A stretch of 64,000 nucleotides of DNA from Paracoccus halophilus (GCF_000763905.1 NZ_JRKN01000010.1:1-64000); one strand, 5' to 3'; numbered from the stretch's first letter, positions 38,346 through 48,449 are shown. Notes: generated by a model from the letters alone, not told the origin. Numbers and translations: made by a program.

Positions 38346-39229
38346 GCGACCCCGGCAACCATCGGCCGCATCCGCGCGCGGATCAGGAAGGCCAGCCCGA
38401 TCGCCACCATCGGCAGCGACAGCAATTGCCCCATGGTCACGCCCCAGACCGGCCCGCCCAGCACATGGCCCAGCGGGTTGTCCGGGGTGATGAATTGCGC
38501 ATCGGCCTGGCGGAAGAACTCGACCACGAAACGCGACAGCCCGTAGCCGGTGACGAATACCCCCAGCACCAGCCCCGGACGGCGCAAGCCGCCCATGCGC
38601 ACCAGCGCGAACAGGATGAGCGCCAGCAGCACGCCCTCGAGCCCGGCCTCATAAAGCTGGCTGGGATGGCGGGCGCAAAGCCCCTCGACGCCGGGGCAGG
38701 TCTGCGCCGCCTCGCCGGGAAAGATGACACCCCAGGGCGCATCGGTCGGCCGTCCCCAAAGCTCGGCATTGATGAAATTCGCGATCCGGCCCAGCCCCAG
38801 CCCGATGGGCGTCGCCACCGCCAGCGCATCGGCCATGCGCAGCGCCGGGATGCCGTTGCGCCGGCTGAACCACCAGGACACCAGGATCACCCCCAGAAAG
38901 CCGCCATGGAAGGACATGCCGCCCTGCCAGATCACCGGAATCTGCCCGGGATTGGCCAGGTAATAGCCCGGCTCGTAGAACAGCACGAAGCCCAGCCTGC
39001 CGCCGATCACCACGCCAAGGATCACCCAGGTCAGCAATTCCTCGACCTGCGCGGGGCGCATCGGCGCGGCATCGCCCCACAGGGCCGGGCGGCGCATCAG
39101 CCGCACCATGATCCACCAGCCGATCAGCAGCCCGGCCAGATAGGCCATGGCATACCAGCGTAGCGAAAACGCCATCCCGAACAGCTCGATGGTGAAAATC
39201 TCGGGCGAAATCTGGGGAAAAGGGATCAT
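38342..39229 (-). CDS. lgt: Prolipoprotein diacylglyceryl transferase
   Basis: Lgt transfers diacylglyceryl from phosphatidylglycerol to the lipobox cysteine of prolipoproteins. This 295-residue inner-membrane protein has about seven hydrophobic segments. It carries [12 protein letters not shown] with the essential histidine and the Lgt signature [18 protein letters not shown], and HPSQLYEA later. Substrates in this window include the GH25 and 92-residue lipoproteins. It is first in a unit with the MidA methyltransferase and pgeF. Confidence 0.96.
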   Translation of the reverse strand: MIPFPQISPEIFTIELFGMAFSLRWYAMAYLAGLLIGWWIMVRLMRRPALWGDAAPMRPAQVEELLTWVILGVVIGGRLGFVLFYEPGYYLANPGQIPVIWQGGMSFHGGFLGVILVSWWFSRRNGIPALRMADALAVATPIGLGLGRIANFINAELWGRPTDAPWGVIFPGEAAQTCPGVEGLCARHPSQLYEAGLEGVLLALILFALVRMGGLRRPGLVLGVFVTGYGLSRFVVEFFRQADAQFITPDNPLGHVLGGPVWGVTMGQLLSLPMVAIGLAFLIRARMRPMVAGVA

Positions 39230-39340
39230 GGCTTCCTCGTTTCGCGGCGCGGGCCGCGCGGGCGTGGCAGGCCGTCAGCCGATTGAATAACCGTCCGTGC
39301 TACGCCATATAGGGACGAAAGCTGATCCGAAAGGGCCGCA

Positions 39341-39595
39341 ATGACCGCGAACAACCGTTTCTTCGACGATCTCTCAAAATTGATGACCAATGCCATGGGC
39401 GTGGCCCAGGGCGCCAAGGACGAGGCCCAGACAGCCTTCAACGGCTGGATCGACCGCTGGCTTGCCGAGCGCGATTTCGTCACCCGCGAGGAATTCGAGG
39501 CGGTGCGCGAAATGGCGATCAAGGCGCGCACCGAGAATACCGAGTTGCGCGCCCGTCTCGACGCACTGGAAGGCAGGAAGGCCGATCAGGGCTGA
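39341..39595 (+). CDS. ubiK: UbiK-family ubiquinone accessory factor
   Basis: This 84-residue protein has an N-terminal amphipathic part (NNRFFDDLSKLMTNAMGVA) and a C-terminal coiled coil (REEFEAVREMAIKARTENTELRARLDALE). That is the BMFP/UbiK family, which forms trimers and helps aerobic ubiquinone synthesis with UbiJ in E. coli. It is divergent from lgt and its last ten bases overlap the end of the DUF6476 gene. Confidence 0.88.
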   Translation: MTANNRFFDDLSKLMTNAMGVAQGAKDEAQTAFNGWIDRWLAERDFVTREEFEAVREMAIKARTENTELRARLDALEGRKADQG

Positions 39596-39891
39596 ACCCG
39601 GTCGCGCAGCCGCCCCTGACGGTCGTAAAGCAGCACCTCGCCGCTATCGGTCACCACCACCAGCCAGTCGCGGGCGAATGTCAGGGCCTCGGCCCGGGCG
39701 CCATCGGGCAGGGTGATGCTGTCGGGCAGATCGGGCAGCGACGCCTCGGACAGGCGCAGCCACAAAAGCGCCGCGATCACCAGCACGCCCAGCCCCATCA
39801 CCGCCGCGAGCAGGGTCACCAGGATGCGCAGCCAGCGCAGCATCGGCAGCGCTTCCTCTGGCGTCACTTCGCGCTTATCATCCGCAGCCAT
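39586..39891 (-). CDS. DUF6476 family single-pass membrane protein
   Basis: This 101-residue protein has one transmembrane helix at about residues 22-46 and a C-terminal periplasmic part with ITLPDGARAEALTFARDWLVVVTDSGEVLLYDRQG, a repeat-like beta strand region. It matches DUF6476 of Rhodobacterales, of unknown function. The ATG at 39891 lies back to back with the ATG of the pseudouridine synthase gene: the two start codons share two bases inside CCATGG. GAGGA lies about seven to eleven bases upstream, inside the other gene. Met17 at 39843 is an alternative start. Confidence 0.78.
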   Translation of the reverse strand: MAADDKREVTPEEALPMLRWLRILVTLLAAVMGLGVLVIAALLWLRLSEASLPDLPDSITLPDGARAEALTFARDWLVVVTDSGEVLLYDRQGRLRDRVQP

Positions 39892-40936
39892 GGCCGAAAT
39901 CCTCATCACCATTCCCGAAGGTCTTTCCGACCGGCTTGATAAGGCGCTTGCGCGCGCCGCGCCAGAGCCGGCCGCGCTGTCGCGTTCGCGGCTGGCCAGG
40001 CTGATCGCCGAAGGTGCGGTGACCGGCCCTTCGGGTCCGGTGCGCGACGGCAAGGCGCGCGCCGAGCCGGGCGATTACAGCATCGAGATCGGCGCGCCCG
40101 AACCGCTGGAGGCGCTGCCCGAAACCATCCCGCTGAACATCGCCCATGAGGATGCGGATCTGATCGTCGTGGACAAGCCCGCCGGCATGGTCGTCCACCC
40201 GGCGCCCGGCACGCCCACGGGGACGCTGGTCAACGCGCTGCTGGCGCATTGCGCGGACAGCCTGTCGGGGATCGGCGGCGCGGCGCGGCCGGGCATCGTG
40301 CACCGGATCGACAAGGATACCTCGGGCCTGCTGGTGGTGGCGAAAACCGATCGCGCGCATCAGGGTCTGGCCCGGCAATTCGCCTATCACAGCGCCCATC
40401 GCCGCTATCTGGCCATTGCCCATGGCACGATCGACGCGGGCGATGCGCGCCTGCGCGGCCTGCCCGGCATCGCCTTCGAGCCGGGCAACCTGCTGCGCAT
40501 TACCAGCATGCTGGGGCGCCATCCGACCGACCGCCAGCGTCAGGCCGTCAGTTTCGAGCGCGGCCGCCACGCCGTCACCCGCGCGCGGATGCTCGAAAGC
40601 TTCGGCGCGCCGCCCGCTGCCATGCTGGTGGAATGCCGGCTGGAAACCGGCCGCACGCATCAAATCCGCGTGCATATGGCCCATGCGGGGCTGGGTCTGG
40701 TGGGCGACCCGGTCTATGGTGGCGGCAGGCGCCCCTCGGCCCGGGCGCTTGGCGTGGCGGGCGCGGCCGCCATCGCAGGCTTTCCCCGCCAGGCGCTGCA
40801 CGCCGCCGAGCTGGGTTTCGACCACCCGGTGAGCGGCCTGAGGCTGGCCTTCAGCAGCCCTTTGCCGCAAGATATGACCGGGCTGCTTGAGGCATTGCGC
40901 AACGGTTCGGCCGCGACGGAACTTGAAACGCGCTGA
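39890..40936 (+). CDS. RluA/RluD family 23S rRNA pseudouridine synthase
   Basis: This 348-residue protein isomerises uridines in RNA, most likely 23S rRNA. An S4-like N-terminal domain (about 15-75) is followed by the catalytic domain with VVDKPAGMVVHPAPG and the active-site aspartate in HRIDKDTSGLLVVAK, then ECRLETGRTHQIRVHM. Similarity to RluD is best, but RluA or RluC cannot be excluded. No ribosome binding site is visible before the ATG. Its 3' end overlaps the candidate rpoH promoter. Confidence 0.9.
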   Translation: MAEILITIPEGLSDRLDKALARAAPEPAALSRSRLARLIAEGAVTGPSGPVRDGKARAEPGDYSIEIGAPEPLEALPETIPLNIAHEDADLIVVDKPAGMVVHPAPGTPTGTLVNALLAHCADSLSGIGGAARPGIVHRIDKDTSGLLVVAKTDRAHQGLARQFAYHSAHRRYLAIAHGTIDAGDARLRGLPGIAFEPGNLLRITSMLGRHPTDRQRQAVSFERGRHAVTRARMLESFGAPPAAMLVECRLETGRTHQIRVHMAHAGLGLVGDPVYGGGRRPSARALGVAGAAAIAGFPRQALHAAELGFDHPVSGLRLAFSSPLPQDMTGLLEALRNGSAATELETR

Positions 40937-40950
40937 TTGCGTTAACATTT
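40922..40950 (+). promoter_or_regulatory. Candidate sigma-32 promoter for rpoH
   Basis: CTTGAAA at 40922-40928 is a perfect sigma-32 -35 element. Exactly 14 bases later is TAACATTT (40943-40950), which keeps the CAT-T core of the -10 consensus CCCCATnT. It is placed 36 bases before the rpoH start codon and overlaps the last codons of the pseudouridine synthase gene. This suggests that rpoH is self-activated on heat shock, alongside a housekeeping promoter not identified here. Confidence 0.5.
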
Positions 40951-40985
40951 GCCCACCAAAGCATGTGTGGGTCAGGGATTGAGAT

Positions 40986-41891
40986 ATGGCGAATTACACG
41001 AACCTTCCGGCCCCCAGCCCCGAACAGGGTCTGAACCGTTACCTGCAGGAGATCCGCAAGTTTCCGCTGCTGGAACCGGAAGAGGAATACATGCTGGCCA
41101 AGGCCTGGGTCGATCACGAGGATCCCGAGGCCGCCCAAAAGCTGGTGACCAGCCATCTGCGGCTCGCCGCCAAGATCGCCATGGGCTATCGCGGCTATGG
41201 CCTGCCCCAGGCCGAGGTCATTTCCGAGGCCAATGTCGGCCTGATGCAGGCGGTCAAGCGGTTCGATCCGGAAAAGGGCTTCCGGCTGGCGACCTATGCC
41301 ATGTGGTGGATCCGCGCCTCGATCCAGGAATATATCCTGCGGTCCTGGTCGCTGGTGAAGATGGGTACGACCAGCGCGCAGAAAAAGCTGTTCTTCAACC
41401 TGCGCAAGGCGAAATCCAAGCTGGGCGCGCTGGAAGAGGGCGATCTGCGGCCCGAGAACGTCGCCCAGATCGCCCATGACCTGAATGTCAGCGAACAGGA
41501 GGTCATCGACATGAACCGCCGCCTGTCGGGCGGCGATGCCTCGCTGAACGCGACCGTGGGCTCGGCCGATGGCGATTCGACCGCGCAATGGCAGGACTGG
41601 CTGGAGGATGAGGATGCCAACCAGGCCGAGGCCTTTGCCGAGGCCGACGAGATGTCCGCCCGCCGCGAAATGCTGATCGCGGCCATGGATGTGCTGAACG
41701 AGCGCGAAAAGGACATCCTGATGGAGCGCCGGCTGCGCGACGATCCGATGACGCTGGAGGACCTGTCGACGCGCTATGACGTCTCGCGCGAACGGATCAG
41801 GCAGATCGAGGTGCGCGCCTTTGAAAAGCTGCAAAAGCGCATCCGCGAGCTTGCCCGCGAGCGCGGCATGGCCGTTCCCGAAACCGCCTGA
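40986..41891 (+). CDS. rpoH: RNA polymerase sigma factor RpoH (sigma-32)
   Basis: This 301-residue sigma factor directs the heat-shock regulon. It has region 2 (RLAAKIAMGYRGYGLPQAEVISEANVGL, FATYAMWWIRASIQEYIL-like segment), the RpoH box QKKLFFNLRKAK near residue 130, and region 4 (LTLEDLSTRYDVSRERIRQIEVRAFEKLQ-like). Length is normal. The start is preceded by GGGATTGAGAT. The gene follows the pseudouridine synthase gene by 49 bases, an order seen in other Rhodobacterales. Confidence 0.97.
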   Translation: MANYTNLPAPSPEQGLNRYLQEIRKFPLLEPEEEYMLAKAWVDHEDPEAAQKLVTSHLRLAAKIAMGYRGYGLPQAEVISEANVGLMQAVKRFDPEKGFRLATYAMWWIRASIQEYILRSWSLVKMGTTSAQKKLFFNLRKAKSKLGALEEGDLRPENVAQIAHDLNVSEQEVIDMNRRLSGGDASLNATVGSADGDSTAQWQDWLEDEDANQAEAFAEADEMSARREMLIAAMDVLNEREKDILMERRLRDDPMTLEDLSTRYDVSRERIRQIEVRAFEKLQKRIRELARERGMAVPETA

Positions 41892-41892
41892 T

Positions 41893-41936
41893 CCGGGATT
41901 GCCGTCCGCGATCCGCAGATCGCCATGATCTCCCGG
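41893..41936 (+). terminator. Nested hairpins after rpoH
   Basis: Just past the rpoH stop is an outer stem CCGGGA (41893-41898) with TCCCGG (41931-41936). It encloses GCGATC (41908-41913), CGCA loop and GATCGC (41918-41923). No T tract follows. It is a candidate terminator or mRNA-stabilising structure. Confidence 0.35.
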
Positions 41937-42095
41937 CGCGCGGGCCAACGCACCCATCTTGCCGGCAGTTTGCAGATGCCGGCCTGCGCGCGCGCCGCCT
42001 TGGCCAAGGGTCCGCGCCCGGGCATTACGCGTGCTTGACCGCCACCGCCCGAGGCCTAATCTCGGGCAGGCGCAGCAGGGAAAAATGACGCAGGC

Positions 42096-43115
42096 ATGAC
42101 GGCGCTGAACCAATATCAACGGCTTGAAGCGGCAGGCCTCTGGCGCGAGACGCCGCAATCGCAGGCGCGCGATGTCATTGTCTCGTTCGGGGACGCGACA
42201 CTGATGCTGACCGATCCGCGCTCGGAAACGCCGTTGACACATTGGTCCCTGCCCGCCGTCACGCGGCTCAATCCCGGCAGGATGCCCGCCCGCTATGGGC
42301 CCGGAGAGGCCGGTGCCGATGAGGAACTGGAAATCGACGACGATCTGATGATCGCCGCGATTTCCCGCATCCACCGCGCGATCGAGGCGGCCAGGCCGCA
42401 TCCGGGACGGTTGCGCGGCGGGCTGATGCTGGGTGCGGCCGCGCTGATGGCGGCGCTGGCGGTGTTCTGGGTGCCGCCGGCGCTGGTGCGTCACGCGGCC
42501 AATGTCGCGCCACCCGCGCAACGAAGCGAGATCGGCCGGACAATCCTGGCGGAGATCGCCAAGACCACCGGCAATCCCTGCGCCCGCCCGGCCGGAGACA
42601 TGGTCCGCGGCAAGCTGGCCGCGCGCCTGACCGGACCCGATTCGCGGATCGAGATTGTGCCGGCCCGCCTGCGCAGCGCGCTGCGACTGCCCGGCGCGAT
42701 CACGGTCATCGGCGAGGACCTGATCAGGGGTCAGATCACCCCGGAGGTCACGGCCGGGCATATTCTGGCGGCGCAGGCGGTCGGGGTTCAGAATGACCCG
42801 CTTCTTCAGGCGCTGCGCTTTGCCGGGCCGCGCGCGACCTTTCAGCTTCTGACCAATGGCACCCTGCCCCCGCAATCGCTGGCCGGATATGGCGAAAGCC
42901 TTCTGGCCGGGCCGGTTCCGCGCCCCGATGACGAGATCCTGCTGAACTATTTCACCCGCGCCGGGATCGCCAGCGAACCCTATGCCCGTTCGCTGGATCC
43001 AACCGGCGAGGCGACGCTGGGGCTGATCGAGGCCGACCCTTTCCGCACCGCTGAGCCGAGACCCGTCCTGAGCGAGCGCGAATGGGCGGTACTGCAGGAA
43101 ATCTGCGATCAGTGA
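42096..43115 (+). CDS. Unrecognised membrane protein with protease-like region
   Basis: I cannot assign a family to this 339-residue protein. It has a cytoplasmic N-terminal part with an acidic patch (DEELEIDDDL), one transmembrane helix at about residues 108-131, and a large C-terminal domain of about 200 residues. In that domain the run LPGAITVIGEDLIRGQITPEV-TAGHILAAQAVG has the rhythm of the M48 metalloprotease segment before and around HExxH, but the zinc motif is absent (only one His). A degraded or inactive protease fold is therefore possible. It lies 204 bases after rpoH on the same strand. Confidence 0.65.
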   Translation: MTALNQYQRLEAAGLWRETPQSQARDVIVSFGDATLMLTDPRSETPLTHWSLPAVTRLNPGRMPARYGPGEAGADEELEIDDDLMIAAISRIHRAIEAARPHPGRLRGGLMLGAAALMAALAVFWVPPALVRHAANVAPPAQRSEIGRTILAEIAKTTGNPCARPAGDMVRGKLAARLTGPDSRIEIVPARLRSALRLPGAITVIGEDLIRGQITPEVTAGHILAAQAVGVQNDPLLQALRFAGPRATFQLLTNGTLPPQSLAGYGESLLAGPVPRPDDEILLNYFTRAGIASEPYARSLDPTGEATLGLIEADPFRTAEPRPVLSEREWAVLQEICDQ

Positions 43116-43147
43116 CCCCCGCCTGCGCGGCGATCTACCGGTACCGA

Positions 43148-44296
43148 TCATCTGGGATAGGCGTCGCGGAACCCCGCGCGGCGAATGCTGTCCAGGGCCC
43201 TGACGATGGCTTCACGATCATCGAAAGGGCCGACCAGGACGAACTGCAGCTCGCGCCCCGAAGCCTGCGTCTGTCCGCGCATGACGGCATAGCCCAGCCG
43301 GGCGACGACCTGCGCGGCGCGATCCGCATTCACCGCCTCGGCATAGCTGCCGAACTGGATATAGCGGGCGCCGGCGGGAATGATTCCCGGCGGTGGCGCC
43401 GAGCGATCATTCCGGCGAGGCTCTGCCGCAGCCGCGGCGCGAGGTGCCGGCGCGACCTTTGCGACTGAGGGCGCCGCCCCGCCCACGGATGATTTCGCAG
43501 AACCATCGGGTTTCGTGACATCTGCCGCAGCCTTTTCTGCTCCAGATCCGGGGCGGGGTCTGGCAGCTGGCTTGCGCGCGGTCCCGCTTTCAGGGGAGCC
43601 GGCTGGGTCCACCTCCGCAGGCTTTCCGACGGCCGCTTTCGCGTCTTCGCCCTTCCTTGCATCATCCTCCACGATCGCGTTCAGCGGGCGAATGAATGCC
43701 AGACGCGACAGATCGGTCTCCGGCAGGGAACTGCAATAGCCGCGAGTCGGATCGCGCCCGAAATCCCCCTTTTCGTCCGCGCCATCATAGCCCAGCAATT
43801 CGCAGAGGCGGCGATTGGGTCGCAGCGCCTCGCCCATGCTGCGCTGAACGGCGGGTGCCGCCGCAAGGGCGGCCAGCAAGGTATCGACAGGCGCTTGCGA
43901 CGCCGGTTCGGGTCCCATATCTGGGCGCTGTTCCATCGGAGTCGGGTCGCTGGCCAATTCCCCCGGGCGAAGGCTGGTCAGGATGGTTTCCGACAGGCTT
44001 TGCTCAAGCAGTTGCGCGCGGCTCAGGCCCGCATTGGGATCCAGCGCCCGCAGACGCGGTTTTCCATCGATGCCACGGGCCGAGAATGTCGGCGGATAGC
44101 CACAGAGCGGCGTGCCGTCACGGGCAAGACGCGCCATCCATCCCCCCGCCTCTTCGCGAAGAAATACGCAGCCGCGACTGTCGATATACTGGCGCGATTC
44201 GAAATCCGCGGGCGGTTGCTCGGCCGGCGAAAGCCCGGCCGCAAGAACCGCGGCCGGCCAAAGAGCAAGTACAATCCCCGCCAGCTTGCGCAGCAT
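43148..44296 (-). CDS. SPOR domain periplasmic protein
   Basis: This 382-residue protein has a signal peptide (cleavage after VLAAG-like residues near 20), a cysteine-containing N-terminal half (RGCVFLREEAGGWMARL, a conserved patch in Rhodobacterales relatives), a low-complexity Ala/Pro/Lys/Glu linker at about 215-305, and a C-terminal SPOR domain from about 307 (GARYIQFGSYAEAVNADRAA to FVLVGPFDDREAIVRAL). SPOR domains bind denuded peptidoglycan at division sites, which fits a role in envelope or division biology. It lies downstream of upp but is separated by 71 bases. Confidence 0.88.
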   Translation of the reverse strand: MLRKLAGIVLALWPAAVLAAGLSPAEQPPADFESRQYIDSRGCVFLREEAGGWMARLARDGTPLCGYPPTFSARGIDGKPRLRALDPNAGLSRAQLLEQSLSETILTSLRPGELASDPTPMEQRPDMGPEPASQAPVDTLLAALAAAPAVQRSMGEALRPNRRLCELLGYDGADEKGDFGRDPTRGYCSSLPETDLSRLAFIRPLNAIVEDDARKGEDAKAAVGKPAEVDPAGSPESGTARKPAARPRPGSGAEKAAADVTKPDGSAKSSVGGAAPSVAKVAPAPRAAAAAEPRRNDRSAPPPGIIPAGARYIQFGSYAEAVNADRAAQVVARLGYAVMRGQTQASGRELQFVLVGPFDDREAIVRALDSIRRAGFRDAYPR

Positions 44297-44367
44297 CGTC
44301 CCATCCCCGAATCGGTCAGTTGATCCGGTGATAGGACAGAAGCTCTGAACACCCCGTTAATGCGGCG

Positions 44368-45003
44368 TCACTTGGTGCCGAACATGCGATCTCCGGCATC
44401 GCCCAGACCGGGCACGATATAGCCGTGATCATCCAGCCTTTCGTCCAGCGCAGCGGTCACGATGGGCACGTCGGGATGGGCCTCGCGCATCCGTGCAACG
44501 CCTTCGGGCGCGGCCAGAAGGCTCAGGAAGCGCAGGTTGGTCGCCCCCGCTTGCTTGAGCAGGTCGATGGCCGCGACCAGGGAATTTCCGGTCGCCAGCA
44601 TCGGGTCGACCACGATCGTCATCCGCGCGTCCAGATCGTTGGGCACCTTGAAGTAATACTGCACCGGCTGCAGCGTTTCGGGATCGCGATAAAGCCCCAC
44701 GAAGCCGACGCGCGCTGCCGGGATCAGTTCCAGAATCCCGTCCAGAAGCCCGTTTCCGGCGCGCAGGATCGAGATCAGCGCCAGTTTCTTGCCCTCGAGC
44801 GTAGGGGCCTCCATGGCGCCCAACGGGGTTTCGATCCGCTTGCTGGTCATCTCGAGTTCGCGCGTGACCTCATAGGCCAGAAGCAGGCTGATTTCGCGCA
44901 GCAGCCGGCGAAAGCCGGCGGTCGAGGTGTTCCTGTCGCGCATGATGGTCAGCTTGTGCTGAACCCGCGGGTGGTTGACGATGGTCAGATGCGGCGCGGT
45001 CAT
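44368..45003 (-). CDS. upp: Uracil phosphoribosyltransferase
   Basis: Upp makes UMP from uracil and PRPP, the final salvage step of this operon. The 211-residue protein has [19 protein letters not shown] and [10 protein letters not shown] near the start and the PRPP motif [19 protein letters not shown], and ends [14 protein letters not shown], all family-typical. It overlaps the add stop by four bases. Confidence 0.97.
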   Translation of the reverse strand: MTAPHLTIVNHPRVQHKLTIMRDRNTSTAGFRRLLREISLLLAYEVTRELEMTSKRIETPLGAMEAPTLEGKKLALISILRAGNGLLDGILELIPAARVGFVGLYRDPETLQPVQYYFKVPNDLDARMTIVVDPMLATGNSLVAAIDLLKQAGATNLRFLSLLAAPEGVARMREAHPDVPIVTAALDERLDDHGYIVPGLGDAGDRMFGTK

Positions 45004-45968
45004 GTCAGGTCCTTTCGCAGGGCAGCTTTCGTATCACCGTCGCAAAACGCCGCGTCAACCGCCCAGAGATTCATCTGCCGAAATTCGTCCTCGGCCCAGC
45101 CGAACGCATCCGCAAGCATCTGGTATTCATGGCAAAGCGTGGTGTGGAAAAATGGCGGATCGTCGGTCGAGACGGTCACCCGAAGCCCCGCATCGGCAAG
45201 CCGCGCGATCGGATGGGCGGCCCAGCCCGGCACGATGCCAAGCGCGACATTCGAGCCGGGACAGAGTTCAAGTGTGATCTGGCGCTCGGCCAGGTCGCGC
45301 AGCAATGCGGGGTCATGCACGGCACTGATCCCGTGCCCGATCCGGCTGACGCCCAGCGACAGCGCGTCGCGTATCTGATCAGGTCCGCCCCATTCGCCGG
45401 CATGGGCGGTCAGGCCCAGCCCCGCCTCGCGCGCGCAATCGAAGCCCCAGGCGAAATCCGGCAGCCTGCCGGCATCCTCGGCCCCGGCGATGCCGAAACC
45501 CGCGACCCAGCCGCCGCCGGTCTCGGCCGCGCAGATGGCGGTCTTGCGGGCGCGCTCGGGGCCGAAATGGCGAATCGCGGTCAGCACGGCGCGGCTGTCG
45601 ATACCGTCGCGGCGCGCCGCCTGCGCCACCTCGTCCATCGCCGCCAGATAGTCGCGCCAGGCCGACAGATCGCCGCCGCCACAGAACTCGGGCGAGACGA
45701 AAAGCTCGACATAGATCGCGCCCTGCTCGGCGCATTCGGCCAGCACCTCGGCGAGCAGCCCGGCATAGTCGCGCGGCGAGGTCAGAACCGAGCTTGCGGC
45801 TTCGTAGACGCGCAGGAACCCGTTGAAATCCCGATAGGAATATGCGCCCTTCGCATCGAAGATACGGCTGATGTCCTGATGCTTTTCGGCAGCCTTGGCA
45901 CGGATGAAACCCGGCGGTGCGGCCCCTTCCAGATGCAGATGCAGTTCGACCTTTTTCAGCGTCTTCAC
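45000..45968 (-). CDS. add: Adenosine deaminase
   Basis: The enzyme converts adenosine and deoxyadenosine to inosine forms. This 322-residue protein has the zinc ligand motif ELHLHLEG, then [24 protein letters not shown] and [11 protein letters not shown], giving all catalytic residues (Glu in HAGE, Asp pair in STDD). It starts with GTG at 45968, overlapping the deoB stop by four bases (GTGA). An adenine deaminase specificity is possible but less likely. Confidence 0.94.
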   Translation of the reverse strand: MKTLKKVELHLHLEGAAPPGFIRAKAAEKHQDISRIFDAKGAYSYRDFNGFLRVYEAASSVLTSPRDYAGLLAEVLAECAEQGAIYVELFVSPEFCGGGDLSAWRDYLAAMDEVAQAARRDGIDSRAVLTAIRHFGPERARKTAICAAETGGGWVAGFGIAGAEDAGRLPDFAWGFDCAREAGLGLTAHAGEWGGPDQIRDALSLGVSRIGHGISAVHDPALLRDLAERQITLELCPGSNVALGIVPGWAAHPIARLADAGLRVTVSTDDPPFFHTTLCHEYQMLADAFGWAEDEFRQMNLWAVDAAFCDGDTKAALRKDLT

Positions 45969-47164
45969 AGGAAGGATGCCCCCGGCCCGACGGGCGGCAG
46001 GCCCAGATGCGCGGCGACCGAGGCCGCGATATCGGCGAAGCCCACCTGCCCGATCTCGCGCGCGCCATAACCCCAGCCCAGCACCGGCACGCGCTCGCGG
46101 GTGTGATCGGTGCCCCGCCAGGTCGGATCATTGCCGTGATCGGCGGTAAAGATCGCCAGATCGCCGGGCCGCAGCCTGTCCAGAAACGCCCCCGCCACGC
46201 CATCGAACCATTCCAGCGCCCCGGCATAGCCGGCAACATTGCGACGATGGCCGTAAAGGCTGTCGAACTCGACGAAATTGGCAAGGATCAGGCTGCCGGG
46301 CCGGGCCTCATCGGCCAGGGCCAGCAGGTGGCCGGCCAGATCGGCATCGGACTGGCCCTTGTGCAGATGGGCGATGCCGCGATGGCTGAAGATATCGCCG
46401 ATCTTGCCCACCGCATGGGTCGCGCGCCCGGCTGCCTGCGCGACATCGAGGATCGTCGGCGCGGGTGGCGCGATGGCATAGTCGCGGCGGTTGGGCGTGC
46501 GGGCAAAGCTGCCCTCGGCCCCGGCAAAGGGGCGGGCGATCACCCGCCCGACCCGCATGGGATGGACCATCCCGGCCACCTCGCTGCACAGCCGGTTCAG
46601 GCGTTCAAGCCCGAACGCCTCCTCATGCGCGGCGATCTGCAGCACGCTGTCGGCCGAGGTATAGCAGATCGGCCAGCCGGTCTGCAGATGCCGCGCGCCC
46701 AGCCGGGCCATGATCTCGGTGCCCGAGGCATGCTGGTTGCCAAGGATGCCCTCGGTGCCGGCGGCCCGGGCGATCCGGGCCGTGAGATCGCGCGGAAAGG
46801 CCGGATGCGTGTCGGGAAAATAGTGCCATTCCCAAGGCACCGGCACGCCGGCGATCTCCCAGTGTCCCGATGGCGTATCCTTGCCGCGCGAACTCTCGGT
46901 CGCCGCCCCCCAAAGGCCCCGCGGCGCGGCACCGAGCCCCGGCGCAACGGCGCCGCTGGCCAGGCGGATCGCGGCGCCCAGCCCCAGAGCGTCCAGATGC
47001 GGCATGTTCAGCGCGCGCGCCTGCGCGATATGCGCGACGGTATTGGCACCGGTATCGGGAAGGCCGTCGTTGAAATAGTCAGCGGCATCGGGCGCCCCGC
47101 CGATGCCCACGGAATCCATCACGATCACGAAAGCGCGCCCGCCCCTCGCCCCCTGGTCAGTCAT
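45965..47164 (-). CDS. deoB: Phosphopentomutase
   Basis: DeoB converts (deoxy)ribose-1-phosphate to the 5-phosphate. This 399-residue alkaline-phosphatase-superfamily protein has the N-terminal metal site [15 protein letters not shown], the DeoB cap domain, and the C-terminal metal sites [22 protein letters not shown]. The ATG at 47164 has GAGGTGG upstream and shares eight bases with the deoA stop (ATGACTGA). An upstream in-frame extension exists but is unlikely. Confidence 0.96.
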   Translation of the reverse strand: MTDQGARGGRAFVIVMDSVGIGGAPDAADYFNDGLPDTGANTVAHIAQARALNMPHLDALGLGAAIRLASGAVAPGLGAAPRGLWGAATESSRGKDTPSGHWEIAGVPVPWEWHYFPDTHPAFPRDLTARIARAAGTEGILGNQHASGTEIMARLGARHLQTGWPICYTSADSVLQIAAHEEAFGLERLNRLCSEVAGMVHPMRVGRVIARPFAGAEGSFARTPNRRDYAIAPPAPTILDVAQAAGRATHAVGKIGDIFSHRGIAHLHKGQSDADLAGHLLALADEARPGSLILANFVEFDSLYGHRRNVAGYAGALEWFDGVAGAFLDRLRPGDLAIFTADHGNDPTWRGTDHTRERVPVLGWGYGAREIGQVGFADIAASVAAHLGLPPVGPGASFL

Positions 47165-48449
47165 CCAAGCCCACCTCGTCACGGATCAGCGGTCCGGGCT
47201 CGGGTCCGTCGCCCAGCAGATAGGCCGAATGCACGCTGGCGATGGCGGCCGCGGCCGCCCCTTCCGAGGCCGCATGAACCACGGCCAGCGGGCGATCCGG
47301 GCCGGCCTGCTCGCCGATGCGCAACAGATCCGCCAGCCCGACGCGCGGGTCGATGCGGTCGCGCGCATGCAGCCGCCCGCCGCCAAGCGCGACGACGGCA
47401 TGGCCAAGCGCCTCGGTGTCGATGGCGGCGACGCGGCCATGGCCCGGCACCGCGCGCACGACCGGCGCGGCCGGCAGGTGCCGGTCGGGGTGCTCCAGCA
47501 GGTCGGTGGGACCTCCCTGCGCCGCGACCATGCGGGCGAAACGCTCGGCCGCGGCGCCGCTTTGCAGGGCGCGGGCGGCATCGGCAGAGATCCCGACGAT
47601 TCCCAGACAGGCCGAGGAGAGCGCCAGCGACAGATCGCAGAGCGCCCCCCGCCGCTCGCCCCGCAGGACGGCGATCGCCTCGCGCAGTTCCAGCGCATTG
47701 CCGGCACTGCGCGCCAGCGGCTGGTCCATATCGGTGATATAGGCGCGGGCGCGGCAGCCGGCGCCCGAGGCGGTCGAGACCAGCGCCCGGGCCAGCGACA
47801 GCGCCGCCCGTTCGTCGCGCAGAAACGCGCCGCTGCCCTGCTTGACGTCCAGGATCAGCGCGTCGAGCCCGGCCGCCAGTTTTTTGGACAGGATCGAGGC
47901 GGTAATCAGGTCGATCGACCCCACCGTCGCGGATTCGTCCCGGATCGCGTAAAGCCGCGCATCGGCGGGGGCCAGGTCGCGCCCGGCCGCGACGATCGCG
48001 CATCCCTGTTCGGCAACGATGCGTCGAAACGCCTCCTCGGACAGCGCGGTACGGAAACCGGGGATCGCCTCCAGCTTGTCCAGCGTGCCGCCGGTATGGC
48101 CCAGCCCGCGCCCGGAAATCATGGGAACAAAGCCGCCGCAGGCCGCCACCAGTGGCGCCAGAATCAGACTGACCGCATCGCCGATGCCGCCGGTCGAATG
48201 CTTGTCCACCACCGGGCCGGGCAGATCCCAATGCATCACCTTGCCGGAATCGCGCATGGCGCGGGTCAGCGCCACACGCGCCGGCGCATCCAGACCGCGC
48301 AGCAGAACCGCCATGGCAAAGGCCGCCGCCTGGGCGTCGCTGACCGTGCCATCGGCCAGCCCCCGCGCGATCAGGGCGGCGCCTGCCTCGTCCAGCCCGC
48401 GCCCGTCGCGGATCGCTGCGATCAGGGGGCGCGGATCGGCTGCCATCAT
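47157..48449 (-). CDS. deoA: Thymidine phosphorylase
   Basis: DeoA splits thymidine (and deoxyuridine) to base and deoxyribose-1-phosphate. The 430-residue protein has [39 protein letters not shown], and [12 protein letters not shown], the phosphate- and base-binding motifs of the pyrimidine phosphorylase family. Two adjacent ATGs (48449, 48446) are at the junction; the first overlaps the cdd stop by four bases. Confidence 0.96.
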   Translation of the reverse strand: MMAADPRPLIAAIRDGRGLDEAGAALIARGLADGTVSDAQAAAFAMAVLLRGLDAPARVALTRAMRDSGKVMHWDLPGPVVDKHSTGGIGDAVSLILAPLVAACGGFVPMISGRGLGHTGGTLDKLEAIPGFRTALSEEAFRRIVAEQGCAIVAAGRDLAPADARLYAIRDESATVGSIDLITASILSKKLAAGLDALILDVKQGSGAFLRDERAALSLARALVSTASGAGCRARAYITDMDQPLARSAGNALELREAIAVLRGERRGALCDLSLALSSACLGIVGISADAARALQSGAAAERFARMVAAQGGPTDLLEHPDRHLPAAPVVRAVPGHGRVAAIDTEALGHAVVALGGGRLHARDRIDPRVGLADLLRIGEQAGPDRPLAVVHAASEGAAAAAIASVHSAYLLGDGPEPGPLIRDEVGLDD

